DNA from: Candidatus Latescibacterota bacterium
GTDB lineage: Bacteria; Krumholzibacteriota; Krumholzibacteriia; JACNKJ01
Direction: 5' to 3'
Assembly (NCBI GenBank): GCA_020633725.1
Contig: JACKDC010000001.1
Location: 434,001 to 498,000 of the forward strand
DNA: 64,000 bases
In this document: one piece after another, positions 42,599-53,419 of the stretch
Layout of the letters: every line of letters begins with the position of its first letter
Numbering within the stretch: position 1 is the stretch's first letter
Notes under the pieces: model-generated
Told to the model about the DNA's origin: nothing
What the model saw: the letters and a program-made list of their open reading frames with translations, nothing else
Database searches by the model: none
Program-made: the position numbers and the translations under genes

Positions 42599-44491
42599 TC
42601 AGTGCGCGGCCAGGACCCGCTCCATGATCGGGGCCAGGTCCTCGGCCTTCTTGAAGCCCGCGAAGCGCTCGAGCTCGCGGCCCTCCGAATCGAAGAAGAT
42701 GACGGTGGGCATGCCCACCACGCCGTAGCGCTTCTGCACGGCGGCGTTGTTCTCGTCGCGCTCGGTCATGTCCATCTTGATGGACGTGAAGCCCCGGGCC
42801 AGCTCCAGGATGCGCGCCTGGTTGTAGGTCTTGTGGTCGAGCTCCTTGCAGGCGGCGCACCACTGGGCCCAGAAGTCCATCATCACGGGCGTGTCCGCGG
42901 CGGCGGCCTGGGCGAAGCCGTTCTCGGCGTCCCAGACCCACTCGGGCTCCTGATGCGTCGCGAGGGCGACCCCCGGCGCGCCGCCGCCCCCGGCGGGCAG
43001 CAGCTGCGGGGCGAAGCCGCGCAGTCCCGCGCCGATGGTGAGCACCGCGCCCAGGATCCAGAGCAGCAGCAGCACGCCCTTCATGAGACCCTGGCGGTGG
43101 CTGGCGTTCTCCGGCAGCGGATGGAAGGCGCCCCAGGCGGCCAGCGCCAGCACGAGGGCGAGGCCGAAGGCGAGGGTCAGGATCCAGGCCGGCACCAGCG
43201 CCCGCAGGAACCAGAGGGCCAGGGCCCAGAGCATGAGCGCGAAGAAGTGCTTCACGCCGTCCATCCAGGCGCCGGCGCCGGGCAGCGCGGCCAGCGCGCC
43301 GCTGAAGGTGCCGAGCACGAGGAAGAGCAGGCCCAGGCCAAGCGCGAAGACGAAGAGCAGCCAGAAGCCGAGGAAGAGGCTGCCGGTCTGCGCGACCCAG
43401 GTGAGCAGCACGACGAGCACCGGCCCCACGCAGGGCGCGGCGATGAGGCCCGTCGCGAAGCCCATGAGCACGGGGCCGAGAAAGCCGCCGCGCGCGCCGC
43501 CGACCTTGCTGGTGAGGCCGCTGGGCAGCTGGATGTCGAAGAAGCCCGCCATGGAGAAGCCCATGGCGCCCACGAGCAGCGCGATGGCGCCGTTGACCCA
43601 GGGATTCTGCGTGGCCTGTCCGAAGGCGGCGCCGGTGGCCGCGGCGAGCAGGCCCAGCGCCGAGTAGGTGATCGCGATGCCCAGCACGAACCACAGCGAC
43701 AGCACGAAACCCTTCAGCGGGTTGCCCTTCGCGCTGCCGCCCACGTAGCTGATGGTGATGGGGATCACCGGGTAGACGCAGGGCGTGAAGCTCGTGAGCA
43801 CGCCGCCGAGGAAGACCAGCAGGAACGCCAGCCAGCTGCCCGAGGCCAGGGCGCGCGCGAGGCGGCCTTCGAGGCCGCCGCCGGTGCCGAGCGCGGGGGC
43901 CGCGCTGTCGCCCTGGCCGCCGCCGCTGGGGTCGACGCCCGCCACGCTCAGCGGCGCCCAGGCGCTGCCGGCGGGGGCGAGCTCGAGCGCCAGCGTGGCC
44001 GTGGCCTCGTCGGGCGGGAAGCACATCTCCACCTCGCCCTCCTGGCAGATCTGGTACTCGGCGACGGCGCGCAGCGTCACGGGGCCGCTCGCGGGCAGCG
44101 TGACGCGCGTCCACACGGGCACCTCGCCGCGGTAGACCTGTCCGTCCTCCACGGGCTCGCCGCGCGGATAGCGCGGCTCCTCGACGGCGAGGGCGGGCTC
44201 GGCCGTGAAGTCGACGGTGAAGAACGCGTCGGTGAGGTGGGTCCCGGCGGGGATGCTGTAGACGAGCACCACCGGCACCGTCTCGCCCGCCACGGCGCGG
44301 TCGGCCATGAGCTCGAGGCGCACGGGGACCGGGGGCGGGCCGAAGCCGCCGCCGTCGCCCAGCGCGCCGCCCGCCGGCCCGGGCGCGGCCGCGGACACCG
44401 GCAACGCCAGCGCGCCCAGGAGCAGGGCCAGCGTCAACCGCGTCCACAGTCTCACGCTCCGTGGCGCTCTGCGCAGACTCCACCCGAACAT
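42599..44491 (-). CDS. dsbD: Thiol:disulfide interchange protein DsbD
   Basis: A 630-residue inner-membrane reductant conduit. A signal peptide (LALLLGALALPVSAAA) leads into the periplasmic alpha domain with its Cys pair (YQICQEGEVEMCFPPD). The eight-helix membrane domain holds the redox Cys of TSFTPCVYPVIP and of GLIAAPCVGPVLV, and a C-terminal thioredoxin-like gamma domain carries WCAACKE and a GMPTVIFF cis-Pro loop. All six cysteines expected for electron relay are present. It would pass electrons from cytoplasmic thioredoxin (trxA, directly downstream) to periplasmic proteins such as DsbC or cytochrome-maturation factors. The start at 44491 has a GGGGAG ribosome site and a promoter about 40 bases further up. 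Confidence 0.95.
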   Translation of the reverse strand: MFGWSLRRAPRSVRLWTRLTLALLLGALALPVSAAAPGPAGGALGDGGGFGPPPVPVRLELMADRAVAGETVPVVLVYSIPAGTHLTDAFFTVDFTAEPALAVEEPRYPRGEPVEDGQVYRGEVPVWTRVTLPASGPVTLRAVAEYQICQEGEVEMCFPPDEATATLALELAPAGSAWAPLSVAGVDPSGGGQGDSAAPALGTGGGLEGRLARALASGSWLAFLLVFLGGVLTSFTPCVYPVIPITISYVGGSAKGNPLKGFVLSLWFVLGIAITYSALGLLAAATGAAFGQATQNPWVNGAIALLVGAMGFSMAGFFDIQLPSGLTSKVGGARGGFLGPVLMGFATGLIAAPCVGPVLVVLLTWVAQTGSLFLGFWLLFVFALGLGLLFLVLGTFSGALAALPGAGAWMDGVKHFFALMLWALALWFLRALVPAWILTLAFGLALVLALAAWGAFHPLPENASHRQGLMKGVLLLLWILGAVLTIGAGLRGFAPQLLPAGGGGAPGVALATHQEPEWVWDAENGFAQAAAADTPVMMDFWAQWCAACKELDHKTYNQARILELARGFTSIKMDMTERDENNAAVQKRYGVVGMPTVIFFDSEGRELERFAGFKKAEDLAPIMERVLAAH

Positions 44492-44523
44492 CGCAACTCC
44501 CCTCGTGGCTGGGATTTCGGACC

Positions 44524-44552
44524 AAGATAGAGCATGCCGCCGGGTCGGGCAA
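44524..44552 (-). promoter_or_regulatory. Predicted promoter of dsbD-trxA
   Basis: On the minus strand TTGCCC (44552-44547), a 17-base spacer and TATCTT (44529-44524), about 33 bases before the dsbD start, leaving room for a short leader with a GGGGAG ribosome site. Confidence 0.5.
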
Positions 44553-44579
44553 CAGGATTGAAATGGTCTCCCAGGGCGC

Positions 44580-44608
44580 TTGTGGCCCCGCGCGCCCTTG
44601 GGCATACT
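44580..44608 (+). promoter_or_regulatory. Predicted promoter of DinG-like helicase
   Basis: TTGTGG (44580-44585), a 17-base spacer and CATACT (44603-44608), divergent from the dsbD promoter within the 160-base intergenic region. It supports the ATG at 44652 over an earlier in-frame start at 44580. Confidence 0.45.
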
Positions 44609-44651
44609 CCGATGTCGCCCGCAGGTTCGAGGATTCAACCCCACGCCGACG

Positions 44652-47201
44652 ATGAACAGCGCACTCGCCATCCGACTCTCCCCGACCACCGACGCGCCGG
44701 CCTGGACCCTCGATCCGAGCCCCGGGGCCGCGCCGGACCTCGCCGCGCGCCGCCTGCCGCTGGATCTCTTCCTGGCGCTCTTCCTGCCCGAGCGGCCCGC
44801 CCCCGACGGCGCCGCCTTCGGCGAGCTCGACGCCGACGCGCTCGACCTCGACGCCCTCGCCCTCGACATCGCCGCCATCGACTGGACACCTCTCGCCGTG
44901 GAGACCTGGGGCCTGATCCAGGGCCTGATGGCGGGCGGCGGACCGCCCCTCGCGGCCTGGGCCGCCTTCGCCGCCGAGGGGGGCCGCCTGGCGGCCGAGC
45001 GCGCGATGGCGGCGAAGCGTCCCGCGCGACGCGCTGCGACCGCGGCCGGCGCCCTTGCCGGCGGCGGCGAGGCGCAGGTGGAGGCCATCTTCGCGCCGGG
45101 GGGCGCGCTCGCCACCTTGATGGGCAAGGCCTTCGAACTGCGCGACGGCCAGCGCCAGATGGCCCTCGCCACCTGGCAGGTGCTCGCAAGCGGCGGCGAC
45201 CTGCTCGTCGAGGCGCCCACGGGCACGGGCAAGAGCCTGGCCTACCTCGTCCCCGCCGGGCTCTTCGCGCTGCAGCACGGCGAGCGCGTGCTCGTCTCCA
45301 CGCACACGCGCAACCTGCAGCAGCAGCTGCTGGGACGCGACCTGCCCCGCCTGGCCGAGGCGGACTGGTTCCCGGTGAACTGCGCGCTGCTGGTGGGACG
45401 GGAGAACTACGTCTGCCGCCGCAAGCTCGAGCGCTTCCTCGAGACGATGGGGGACGATCCCCGCCAGCGACTGGCCGCCGCCGCGCTGCTCGTCTGGCGC
45501 GATCGCAGTCCGCAGGGACTGGTGGAGGAGCTTGCCGAGCACCCGCTGATCGACCCCGCGCTGCTGGAGGACCTCCGCGCGCGCAACCAGAGCGCGGAGG
45601 AGAGCCGCTGCGCCGCGCGCAGCAACTGCTGGGTGACCCGCGCGCGCGAGCGCGCCCGCGGCGCGCAGCTGGTGGTGGTGAACCACGCGCTGTTGCTGGC
45701 CGACCAGGCCGTGGGCGGCGCGGTGCTGGGCGAGTATCGCCATCTCATCGTGGACGAGGCCCAGCACCTCGACGCGGTGGCCACGCGGGCGCTGGGCGTC
45801 ACCCTGTCGGCGCGCGTGCTTGACGGTGCGCTGGCCGTCATCGCGCCGGAGAATCGGCAGCTCGGCTGGGGCGAGCGCGCGCTCGCGCGCTGGCTGCCGG
45901 CGCTGAAGGCACTGGCCTCCGACGGCGAGGCCGTGGGCGCCGCGCGGGAGTGCCTCCTCGAAGCCCTGCCCGAAGCCCGCGCCGCGCTGCGCGCCCTGCT
46001 CGACCGCCTCGCGGCCCAGGGCGCGGTGGCCCGGGCCATGGCCGACACCGGGCGCCTGCGCTACCGCGAGGCGCAGGCGCTGGGACGTCACCTCGCGAGC
46101 GAGGCGGGTGCGCTGACCGAGGCGCTGGGCGCCGTCGCCCGCGCGGCGCGCGCGCTGCAAGGGGCGGCGCGGGACGTCGCCGCGCCACCGGGCAAGGAGC
46201 CCGAGCTGCGCGGCGAGCTGGAGTCGCTGGATCTCATCGCCACGGGCGTCGACGAGCTGCGCGAGCGGCTGGGCTTCCTGCTCGCCGCCGAGGGCGAGGA
46301 CTTCGTCTTCTACCTGGAAGGCGACGCGCGCGGCGGCGTCCGCGAACTCGTGGCGAGCCCGGTGGAGGTGTCGCTCGAACTGGGCGCCTTCTTCCGCGAG
46401 AAGCTCGATGCGCTGCTCATGACCAGCGCGACGCTCACGGTGCAGGGCAACTTCGACTACTTCCGGCGCAAGGTGGGCCTCGAGTACAGCGGGCGCACGG
46501 CGTTCGAGCTCGCGCTCTCGAGTCCCTTCGACCTGGCGGCGCAGGCCACGCTGCTGCTGCCCACCTACCTGCCGGAGCCGGGGCGACCGGGCCACGTTGA
46601 GGCCGTCGTGGAGCTGCTGGCGCATCTCGCCACGGCGCAGCCGCTCAACACGCTCGTGCTCTTCACCAGCTACGGCGCGCTCGAGCGCTGCCGGCGCGGA
46701 CTGCTCGAGCGCGGCCTGTCGCCGGAGCGGCTGCTGGTGCAGGAGAGCGGACAGAGCCGCGACGCCCTCGCCCAGCGCTTCCGCACGCGGCGCGGCGCCG
46801 TGCTGCTCGGCACGAGCAGCTTCTGGGAGGGCGTGGACTTTCCCGGCGACGCGCTGAAGATCCTCGTCATCACGCGCCTGCCCTTCGCGGTGCCGTCCGA
46901 GCCGCTGGTGGAGGCGCGCTGCGAGCGGCTGGCCGAGGCGGGCGAAGACCCGTTCATGGACTTCATGGTCCCCGAGGCGGTGCTGCGCTTCAAGCAGGGC
47001 TTCGGGCGGCTGATCCGCGGGGCGAGCGACGAGGGGCTGGCGATCTTCCTCGACAGCCGGCTCGTCCACAAGGGCTACGGCCAGCGCTTTTTGCGTTCAC
47101 TTCCCGCGGAGACTCGACTATGTTTCGATCCGTCGACGCTGGAGGATGAACTCCACGCCTGGTACGTCTCGCGGCCGCGCCCGACGCGGCCCGGCGCCTG
47201 A
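44652..47201 (+). CDS. DinG/XPD-family ATP-dependent DNA helicase
   Basis: An 849-residue superfamily 2 helicase. Walker A APTGTGKS (Lys194) is followed by motif Ia STHTRNLQQQ, motif II VDEAQHLD (DEAQ rather than DEAH), motif III TSATLT, and the C-terminal motifs ending GFGRLIRG. Between Ia and II lies the iron-sulfur insertion: one Cys in ENYVCRRK, then SRCAARSNCWVTRAR gives two more. Only three of the four cluster ligands seen in DinG/XPD are evident. About 170 residues precede the helicase core and are Ala/Leu-rich without recognisable fold. Likely unwinds damaged or structured DNA in repair. A promoter lies just upstream; hutU follows after 54 bases. Confidence 0.88.
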   Translation: MNSALAIRLSPTTDAPAWTLDPSPGAAPDLAARRLPLDLFLALFLPERPAPDGAAFGELDADALDLDALALDIAAIDWTPLAVETWGLIQGLMAGGGPPLAAWAAFAAEGGRLAAERAMAAKRPARRAATAAGALAGGGEAQVEAIFAPGGALATLMGKAFELRDGQRQMALATWQVLASGGDLLVEAPTGTGKSLAYLVPAGLFALQHGERVLVSTHTRNLQQQLLGRDLPRLAEADWFPVNCALLVGRENYVCRRKLERFLETMGDDPRQRLAAAALLVWRDRSPQGLVEELAEHPLIDPALLEDLRARNQSAEESRCAARSNCWVTRARERARGAQLVVVNHALLLADQAVGGAVLGEYRHLIVDEAQHLDAVATRALGVTLSARVLDGALAVIAPENRQLGWGERALARWLPALKALASDGEAVGAARECLLEALPEARAALRALLDRLAAQGAVARAMADTGRLRYREAQALGRHLASEAGALTEALGAVARAARALQGAARDVAAPPGKEPELRGELESLDLIATGVDELRERLGFLLAAEGEDFVFYLEGDARGGVRELVASPVEVSLELGAFFREKLDALLMTSATLTVQGNFDYFRRKVGLEYSGRTAFELALSSPFDLAAQATLLLPTYLPEPGRPGHVEAVVELLAHLATAQPLNTLVLFTSYGALERCRRGLLERGLSPERLLVQESGQSRDALAQRFRTRRGAVLLGTSSFWEGVDFPGDALKILVITRLPFAVPSEPLVEARCERLAEAGEDPFMDFMVPEAVLRFKQGFGRLIRGASDEGLAIFLDSRLVHKGYGQRFLRSLPAETRLCFDPSTLEDELHAWYVSRPRPTRPGA

Positions 47202-47255
47202 AGCCGCCGCGCGCGGGACACGCGACACCGACCCGCAGGACACGAGGGGGACACG

Positions 47256-48928
<1,673 letters not shown>

Positions 48929-48932
<4 letters not shown>

Positions 48933-50227
48933 AGGCCACGCTGATCGTCCGGGGCATCGGCCAGCTCGCCACGCTGGCCGGTCCCGCGGGCCCGCGGCGC
49001 GGCCGGGCCATGGACGACCCCGGCCTCGTGGCCGGCGCCGCCCTCGCGGTGGCGGGGGACCGGATTCTGGCGGCGGGGCCCGAGGCGGCAGTGCTTGCCG
49101 CGGTGACGACCGGTCCCGACACCCGGGAGCTGGACGCGGGCGGCGCCCTGGTGACCCCGGGCTTCGTCGATCCCCACACGCACGCCCTCTTCGGGCGCTA
49201 CCGGGCCGACGAGTTCGACCTGCGCGTGCGCGGAGCGGCCTACGTGGACATCGCCGCCGCGGGCGGGGGCATCCACGCCAGCGTGGCCGACTTCCGCGGC
49301 CGCAGCGACGAGGACCTGCTGGCGCTCAGCCGGCCCCGCCTGCGCCGCATGCTGCGCTCGGGAAGCACTACTATAGAGGTGAAAAGCGGTTACGGCCTCG
49401 ACCTCGAGCAGGAGTTGAGGGCGCTTCGCCTCATCGCCGCCCTCGACGCGGAACTTCCGGGCACCCTGGTCCCCACCTTTCTCGGCGCGCACGAGATTCC
49501 GCCGGAGGGGCGCGCCGACCGCGACGCCTACGTGCGCGCGATCTGCGAGGACTGGCTCCCGGCCGTGGCGGCCCAGGGCGTCGCGCGCTTCGCGGACGTC
49601 TTCTGCGAGCCCAGCGTCTTCACCCTCGCCGAGAGCGAGCGGATCCTGGCGGCGGCGGCCGCCCTGGGCCTCGGCCTCAAGATCCATGCGGACGAGATCG
49701 CCGCCGGCTACGGCGGCGCCGCCCTCGCGGCGCGGCTGTCGGCGCTGAGCGCGGACCACCTGATCGTGATGGCCGAGGCGGACATCGCCGCGCTGGCGGC
49801 GTCGAACACGCTGGCCGTGATGCTGCCGGCCACCAGCCTCGGCCTCGCCAGCACGCAGTTCGCGCCCGCGCGCCAGCTCGTGGACGCCGGCGTGGCCCTG
49901 GCCCTCGCCACGGATTTCAATCCCGGCTCGAGCTGCTGCGAATCCATGGGGCTGATCGTCTCGCTGGCCGCGAGCGCGCTGCGGCTGACGCCGGCGGAGG
50001 CCCTCTGCGCGGCCACGCTCAACGCGGCCTGGGCCTGCGGCGAGGGCGAGCGCGCGGGCAGCCTCGAGCCCGGCAAGCGGGCGGACTTCGTCCTTCACGA
50101 TGCCGCCGACCTCCGCGAGCTTCCGTATCACATCGGCTTCGCGTCGGCGCAGCGCGTCTACGCCCGCGGCGAGGTCGTGGACTTCGCGGAGGACGCCTGC
50201 CGCGACCGGCCCCTCGCAAGAACGTAA
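48929..50227 (+). CDS. hutI: Imidazolonepropionase
   Basis: Third step of histidine degradation: opens the imidazolone ring to formiminoglutamate. It is an amidohydrolase of 432 residues with the metal-binding FVDPHTHALFGR motif, the KSGYGLDLE segment, the HADEIAAGYGG metal ligand, and ATDFNPGSSCCESM near the C-terminal active-site Asp, all typical of HutI. The GTG start overlaps hutU by four bases (GTGA), so the two are translationally coupled. Length and motif order are normal. Confidence 0.96.
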
Positions 50228-50374
50228 GTCCTGTCGAACGGCCTGCCCATTTTGCAATCCACCGGGCACTTTCTTGCGCCCCGTCCCTTTCCCAGGGGGC
50301 GGCGGGGGTGCCGAGGCCTGCCCGCAATCCCTTGCAGTGCATCAGCTTGCCGCTTTGAGGCGCGTCGCCCGCGA

Positions 50375-50389
50375 TGGAATAGCCCTTGC
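50375..50389 (+). promoter_or_regulatory. Candidate sigma-54 promoter of TPR gene
   Basis: TGGAAT (50375-50380), five bases and TTGC (50386-50389): the invariant GG-N10-GC spacing is kept, although the -24 box is less perfect than in the pilA promoter. Transcription would begin near 50400, about 50 bases before the TTG start. GGGCACTTTC at 50264-50273, 111 bases upstream, matches words upstream of the other two candidates. Confidence 0.5.
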
Positions 50390-50449
50390 TGACTCGGCGG
50401 AGACCCTGATTCCAGGGCAGGGGTTCCTGTGCTCGGGAAAGGAGAGCCC

Positions 50450-52459
50450 TTGAGCCGCATCCAGGAGTTGAAGCGCAACCTGAGCTTGGCTCTCCAGGAA
50501 TCCTCCTGGGACGACGCGCTGGCCGTGCTCGAGAAGCTGGTCAGCGTCGAGGAGTCGCAGCCCGCCTATCACAACCAGATGGGCGACATCCTCCTCAAGT
50601 CGGGACGCCAGGCCGAGGCCATCACCAGCTTCATGCGGGGCATCCACGCCTACCGCGAGCTGGGGATGTACTCGAACGGGGCGGCGCTGTGCAAGAAGGT
50701 CCTGCGCCTCGAGCCCGAGCAGCGCGAGGCCATCTGGGTGCTTGGCGAGCTCAAGACCCGGCAGGGTTTTCTCGCCGACGGCGCCGAGCACATGCTCGAA
50801 GGGCTCAAGCTCTACGCCGAAGACGACCCCATGGACCGCAAGTCCGTCCTGACGCTGCTGGAACAGGCCGAGACCCTTCAGGCGGGCAGCCGCGAACTGC
50901 TGAGCTACGTCGCGAGCACCTACACCCGGATGGGCGAAAAGGAACTCGCGCGGAAGGCGACGCTGCGGATGGCGGACCTCGAGGAGCGCGAGGGCCATCG
51001 CGATCGCGCGGAGGCGCTGCGCGGCGAGGCCCGCAACATGGCGCCCGCGGGCGGGCCCGAGCCCGCGCCGGACAGCGCCGCGCCGGCAGCCCCCGCCGGC
51101 CCGGTGCTCGAGAAGCGGGCGCGGCCGAGCATCCCCACCGCCGAGGAGATGGAGAAGCTCACCATCACGAGCCCCGGCGAGCCGCTGCCGCTGGCGCCGA
51201 CGCCCTCGGCCGCGGCGGGCGGCAACGGTGGAGAGAAGCACGAGGACGAAACCGCGGAGAGCGCTCCGGAGCCCGACGACGGCTTCGAGGCCTTCACCGT
51301 GGCGACGCCCGCCGACACCGCGCCCGCGCCCGAACCCGCACCGGAACCCGCACCCCCGGCGCTGGAGGCGGACGCGGAGCCCGTGGGCCTGGACGACGGC
51401 ACCGAGGACGACGAGACCGCCGCGCTCGCCGAGTCCATGCTCGCCCAGCTCGAGCGCAGCGGCCTGCCCGAGGTCGAGGTGCTGCCCAGCAACGGCGACG
51501 ACGACGAGCTGCTCACCACGCGGCAGGTGGCGGACTCGCTGGTCTCCCAGTTCCATCTGGACGACAGCGTCGAGCTGCTGCACAGCACGCAGGGCGACGA
51601 CGGGCCGGCGGCAGCGCCCGCGGCGCCCGACGAGGCGGGGGGCCTCGCCGAGCTGATGGACAGCCGCCAGGGCGGCGACGCGCTCAGCAATACCCAGAGC
51701 GCGCCGAGCGGGGGCTCGTCCCAGGGCGACGCCGACGAGCGCCTGCCACTCGCGGACGTCAGCGACGGCCTCGCCTCGGACCCCGGCGACGGGCACGCCG
51801 CCGGTGGACTCGACCTCGACGGCCTGGAACTCGTCTCGGTGGAGGACAGCCTCAAGGAAGCCGAGGGCGAGTGGAAGCGAAAGGCCGAGGACGAGGCGCG
51901 GGGGCGCGGAGAGACCCTGCCCGGACGGGAGGGCCGTCGGCGGAGCCTCGACCTCGACAGCACCGGGCATCCGGGCGAGGACGGCCATCTCAGCTTCGGC
52001 CTGTCCACCACGGCGGGCGAGGCGCTGCAGACCGACGACATCGACGAGGTGCTCGGCGAGTTCAAGCGGCGCATGAAGGAGCAGATGGGCTCCATGGCGC
52101 CGGAGGAGCGCTACCAGCTGGGCGTTTCCTACATGGAGATGGGCCTCTTCGAGGAGGCGCTGGAGGAGTTCGAGCACACGCTGGAGCACAAGGTCCTCGG
52201 CCAGAAGACCCGCGAGTGGATGGCGCGCTGTCTGCTCGAGCTGGAGCGGCCGCGGGAGATCGTGCTGCTGCTGCAGACGCGCCTGGACGCCGAGACCTAT
52301 CCGCACAAGTCCATGGTCGAGCTCTACTACCTGCTGGGCGAGGCCTACGAGATGCTCAAGGCCTGGGACCTCGCGCTGGACGCCTTCACCAAGGTCTACC
52401 AGCTCGACAGCGAGTTCCGGGACGTCCAGGCCAAGCTTGCCAAGCTGACCACCGCCTAG
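50450..52459 (+). CDS. Tetratricopeptide-repeat protein
   Basis: A 669-residue cytoplasmic protein. The N-terminal region (about residues 5-195) contains consecutive TPR-like helix pairs, for example WDDALAVLEKL, QMGDILLKSGRQAEAI and ELLSYVASTYTRMGEKELA. The middle (about 195-520) is low-complexity, Ala/Pro/Asp/Glu-rich and probably disordered. The C-terminal 140 residues return to TPRs (YQLGVSYMEMGLFEEALEEF, MVELYYLLGEAYEML). Such proteins scaffold complexes; no catalytic motif is present. I chose TTG 50450 because AAAGGAG sits 5-6 bases before it; GTG 50429 would place that ribosome site inside the gene. A sigma-54-type promoter upstream resembles those of pilB and pilA, hinting at a link to pili. 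Confidence 0.8.
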   Translation: MSRIQELKRNLSLALQESSWDDALAVLEKLVSVEESQPAYHNQMGDILLKSGRQAEAITSFMRGIHAYRELGMYSNGAALCKKVLRLEPEQREAIWVLGELKTRQGFLADGAEHMLEGLKLYAEDDPMDRKSVLTLLEQAETLQAGSRELLSYVASTYTRMGEKELARKATLRMADLEEREGHRDRAEALRGEARNMAPAGGPEPAPDSAAPAAPAGPVLEKRARPSIPTAEEMEKLTITSPGEPLPLAPTPSAAAGGNGGEKHEDETAESAPEPDDGFEAFTVATPADTAPAPEPAPEPAPPALEADAEPVGLDDGTEDDETAALAESMLAQLERSGLPEVEVLPSNGDDDELLTTRQVADSLVSQFHLDDSVELLHSTQGDDGPAAAPAAPDEAGGLAELMDSRQGGDALSNTQSAPSGGSSQGDADERLPLADVSDGLASDPGDGHAAGGLDLDGLELVSVEDSLKEAEGEWKRKAEDEARGRGETLPGREGRRRSLDLDSTGHPGEDGHLSFGLSTTAGEALQTDDIDEVLGEFKRRMKEQMGSMAPEERYQLGVSYMEMGLFEEALEEFEHTLEHKVLGQKTREWMARCLLELERPREIVLLLQTRLDAETYPHKSMVELYYLLGEAYEMLKAWDLALDAFTKVYQLDSEFRDVQAKLAKLTTA

Positions 52460-52523
52460 TACGCTGCCCCCTTGGCCCCGAAGGTCCGGCGCTGCGCTGG
52501 ACGCGAAGGGGTGGGGAGGCCCT

Positions 52524-53375
52524 CTGCGCTACGATCTCCACAGCCACAGCACCGCGTCCGACGGCGTGCTCTCACCGGCACGGCTGGTGTCCCGGGCCGC
52601 CTGGGCGGGACTCGACGGCCTGGCGCTCACCGATCACGACTGCGTCGACGGCGTCGACGAGGCGCTCGCCGCCGCGGACGAGCACGGCCTCGAGCTCATC
52701 CCCGGCATCGAGCTGAGCGTGCAGGTGGACGGCCGCGACGTCCACGTCCTCGGCTACTGGATCGACCACGCGAGCGACACGCTACGCGGCATCCTGCTCG
52801 AGCTGACCGCGATGCGGCACCGTCGCGCGGAGCGCATGGTGGACCTGCTCCAGTCGCTGGGCTGCGCGGTGACCTACGGGGACGTCCTCGAGCAGGCCGG
52901 CGACGGCAACCCCGGCCGCCCGCACGTGGCCAAGGCGCTGCTCGCCCGCGGCGAGGTGTCGAGCCTCGAGGACGCCTTCGCGCGCTACATCGGCGACGAC
53001 GGCCCCGCCTACGTCCCCAAGACCCTCATGGACCCCGAGCGCGGCTTCGCGCTGCTCGCGGAGTACGGCGCCGTGCCCGTCTGGGCCCACCCCGCGCTCA
53101 CGGACTACGAGCCCTTGCTGGAACGCTTCGTGTCGCTGGGGCTGAAAGGCCTGGAGGTGGACCACCCGAAGCACTCCGTGCTGGACCGGGAGCAGCTGCG
53201 GGCGCGCTGTCGCGAGCTCGGCCTCGTGGCCACCGGCGGCAGCGACTTCCATCAGCCCGGCAGCGGCGCCAGGGATCTCGGCGCCGAGGGCGTGGCGAGC
53301 GAGGCGCTGGCCGCGCTGCGCGCGTTGCGGCCGGCCGGGCGGGGTCGCCTTGACCGTCCCGGGGGCATGGGCTAA
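52524..53375 (+). CDS. PHP-domain phosphoesterase (TrpH/YciV-like), apparent CTG start
   Basis: A metal-dependent phosphoesterase of the polymerase-and-histidinol-phosphatase fold, about 283 residues. The N-terminal metal motif YDLHSHSTASDG, then LALTDHDCVDG, a PGIELS segment and a C-terminal GGSDFHQPG carry the His/Asp ligands for two or three metals. Relatives include YciV, active on 3',5'-nucleotides and short RNA. The motif begins before the first in-frame GTG (52566), so the true start must be earlier; no ATG, GTG or TTG is in frame there, but CTG 52524 lies four bases after GGGGAGG. That start is proposed, not proven. It follows the TPR gene by 64 bases. Confidence 0.88.
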   Translation: MRYDLHSHSTASDGVLSPARLVSRAAWAGLDGLALTDHDCVDGVDEALAAADEHGLELIPGIELSVQVDGRDVHVLGYWIDHASDTLRGILLELTAMRHRRAERMVDLLQSLGCAVTYGDVLEQAGDGNPGRPHVAKALLARGEVSSLEDAFARYIGDDGPAYVPKTLMDPERGFALLAEYGAVPVWAHPALTDYEPLLERFVSLGLKGLEVDHPKHSVLDREQLRARCRELGLVATGGSDFHQPGSGARDLGAEGVASEALAALRALRPAGRGRLDRPGGMG

Positions 53376-53378
53376 GGT
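53350..53378 (+). promoter_or_regulatory. Predicted promoter of S-component/receptor genes
   Basis: TTGACC (53350-53355), a 17-base spacer and TAAGGT (53373-53378), lying in the last codons of the PHP gene. The leader to the GTG at 53420 would be only about 35 bases, too short for a cobalamin riboswitch. Confidence 0.45.
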
Positions 53379-53419
53379 CCCCGCGCGTTGACATCTGCTC
53401 GCCTCGCCAAGGAGCCAGG

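Noticed and set aside
42234..47069. 1,611-codon minus-strand frame joining trxA with sequence opposite the helicase
   Set aside because: Only the trxA segment is real, starting at 42557; the rest is shadow of dsbD and of the helicase.
53376..53419. Possible cobalamin riboswitch before the S-component/BtuB-like genes
   Set aside because: The leader is only about 40 bases, far too short for the cobalamin aptamer, and no conserved core is visible.
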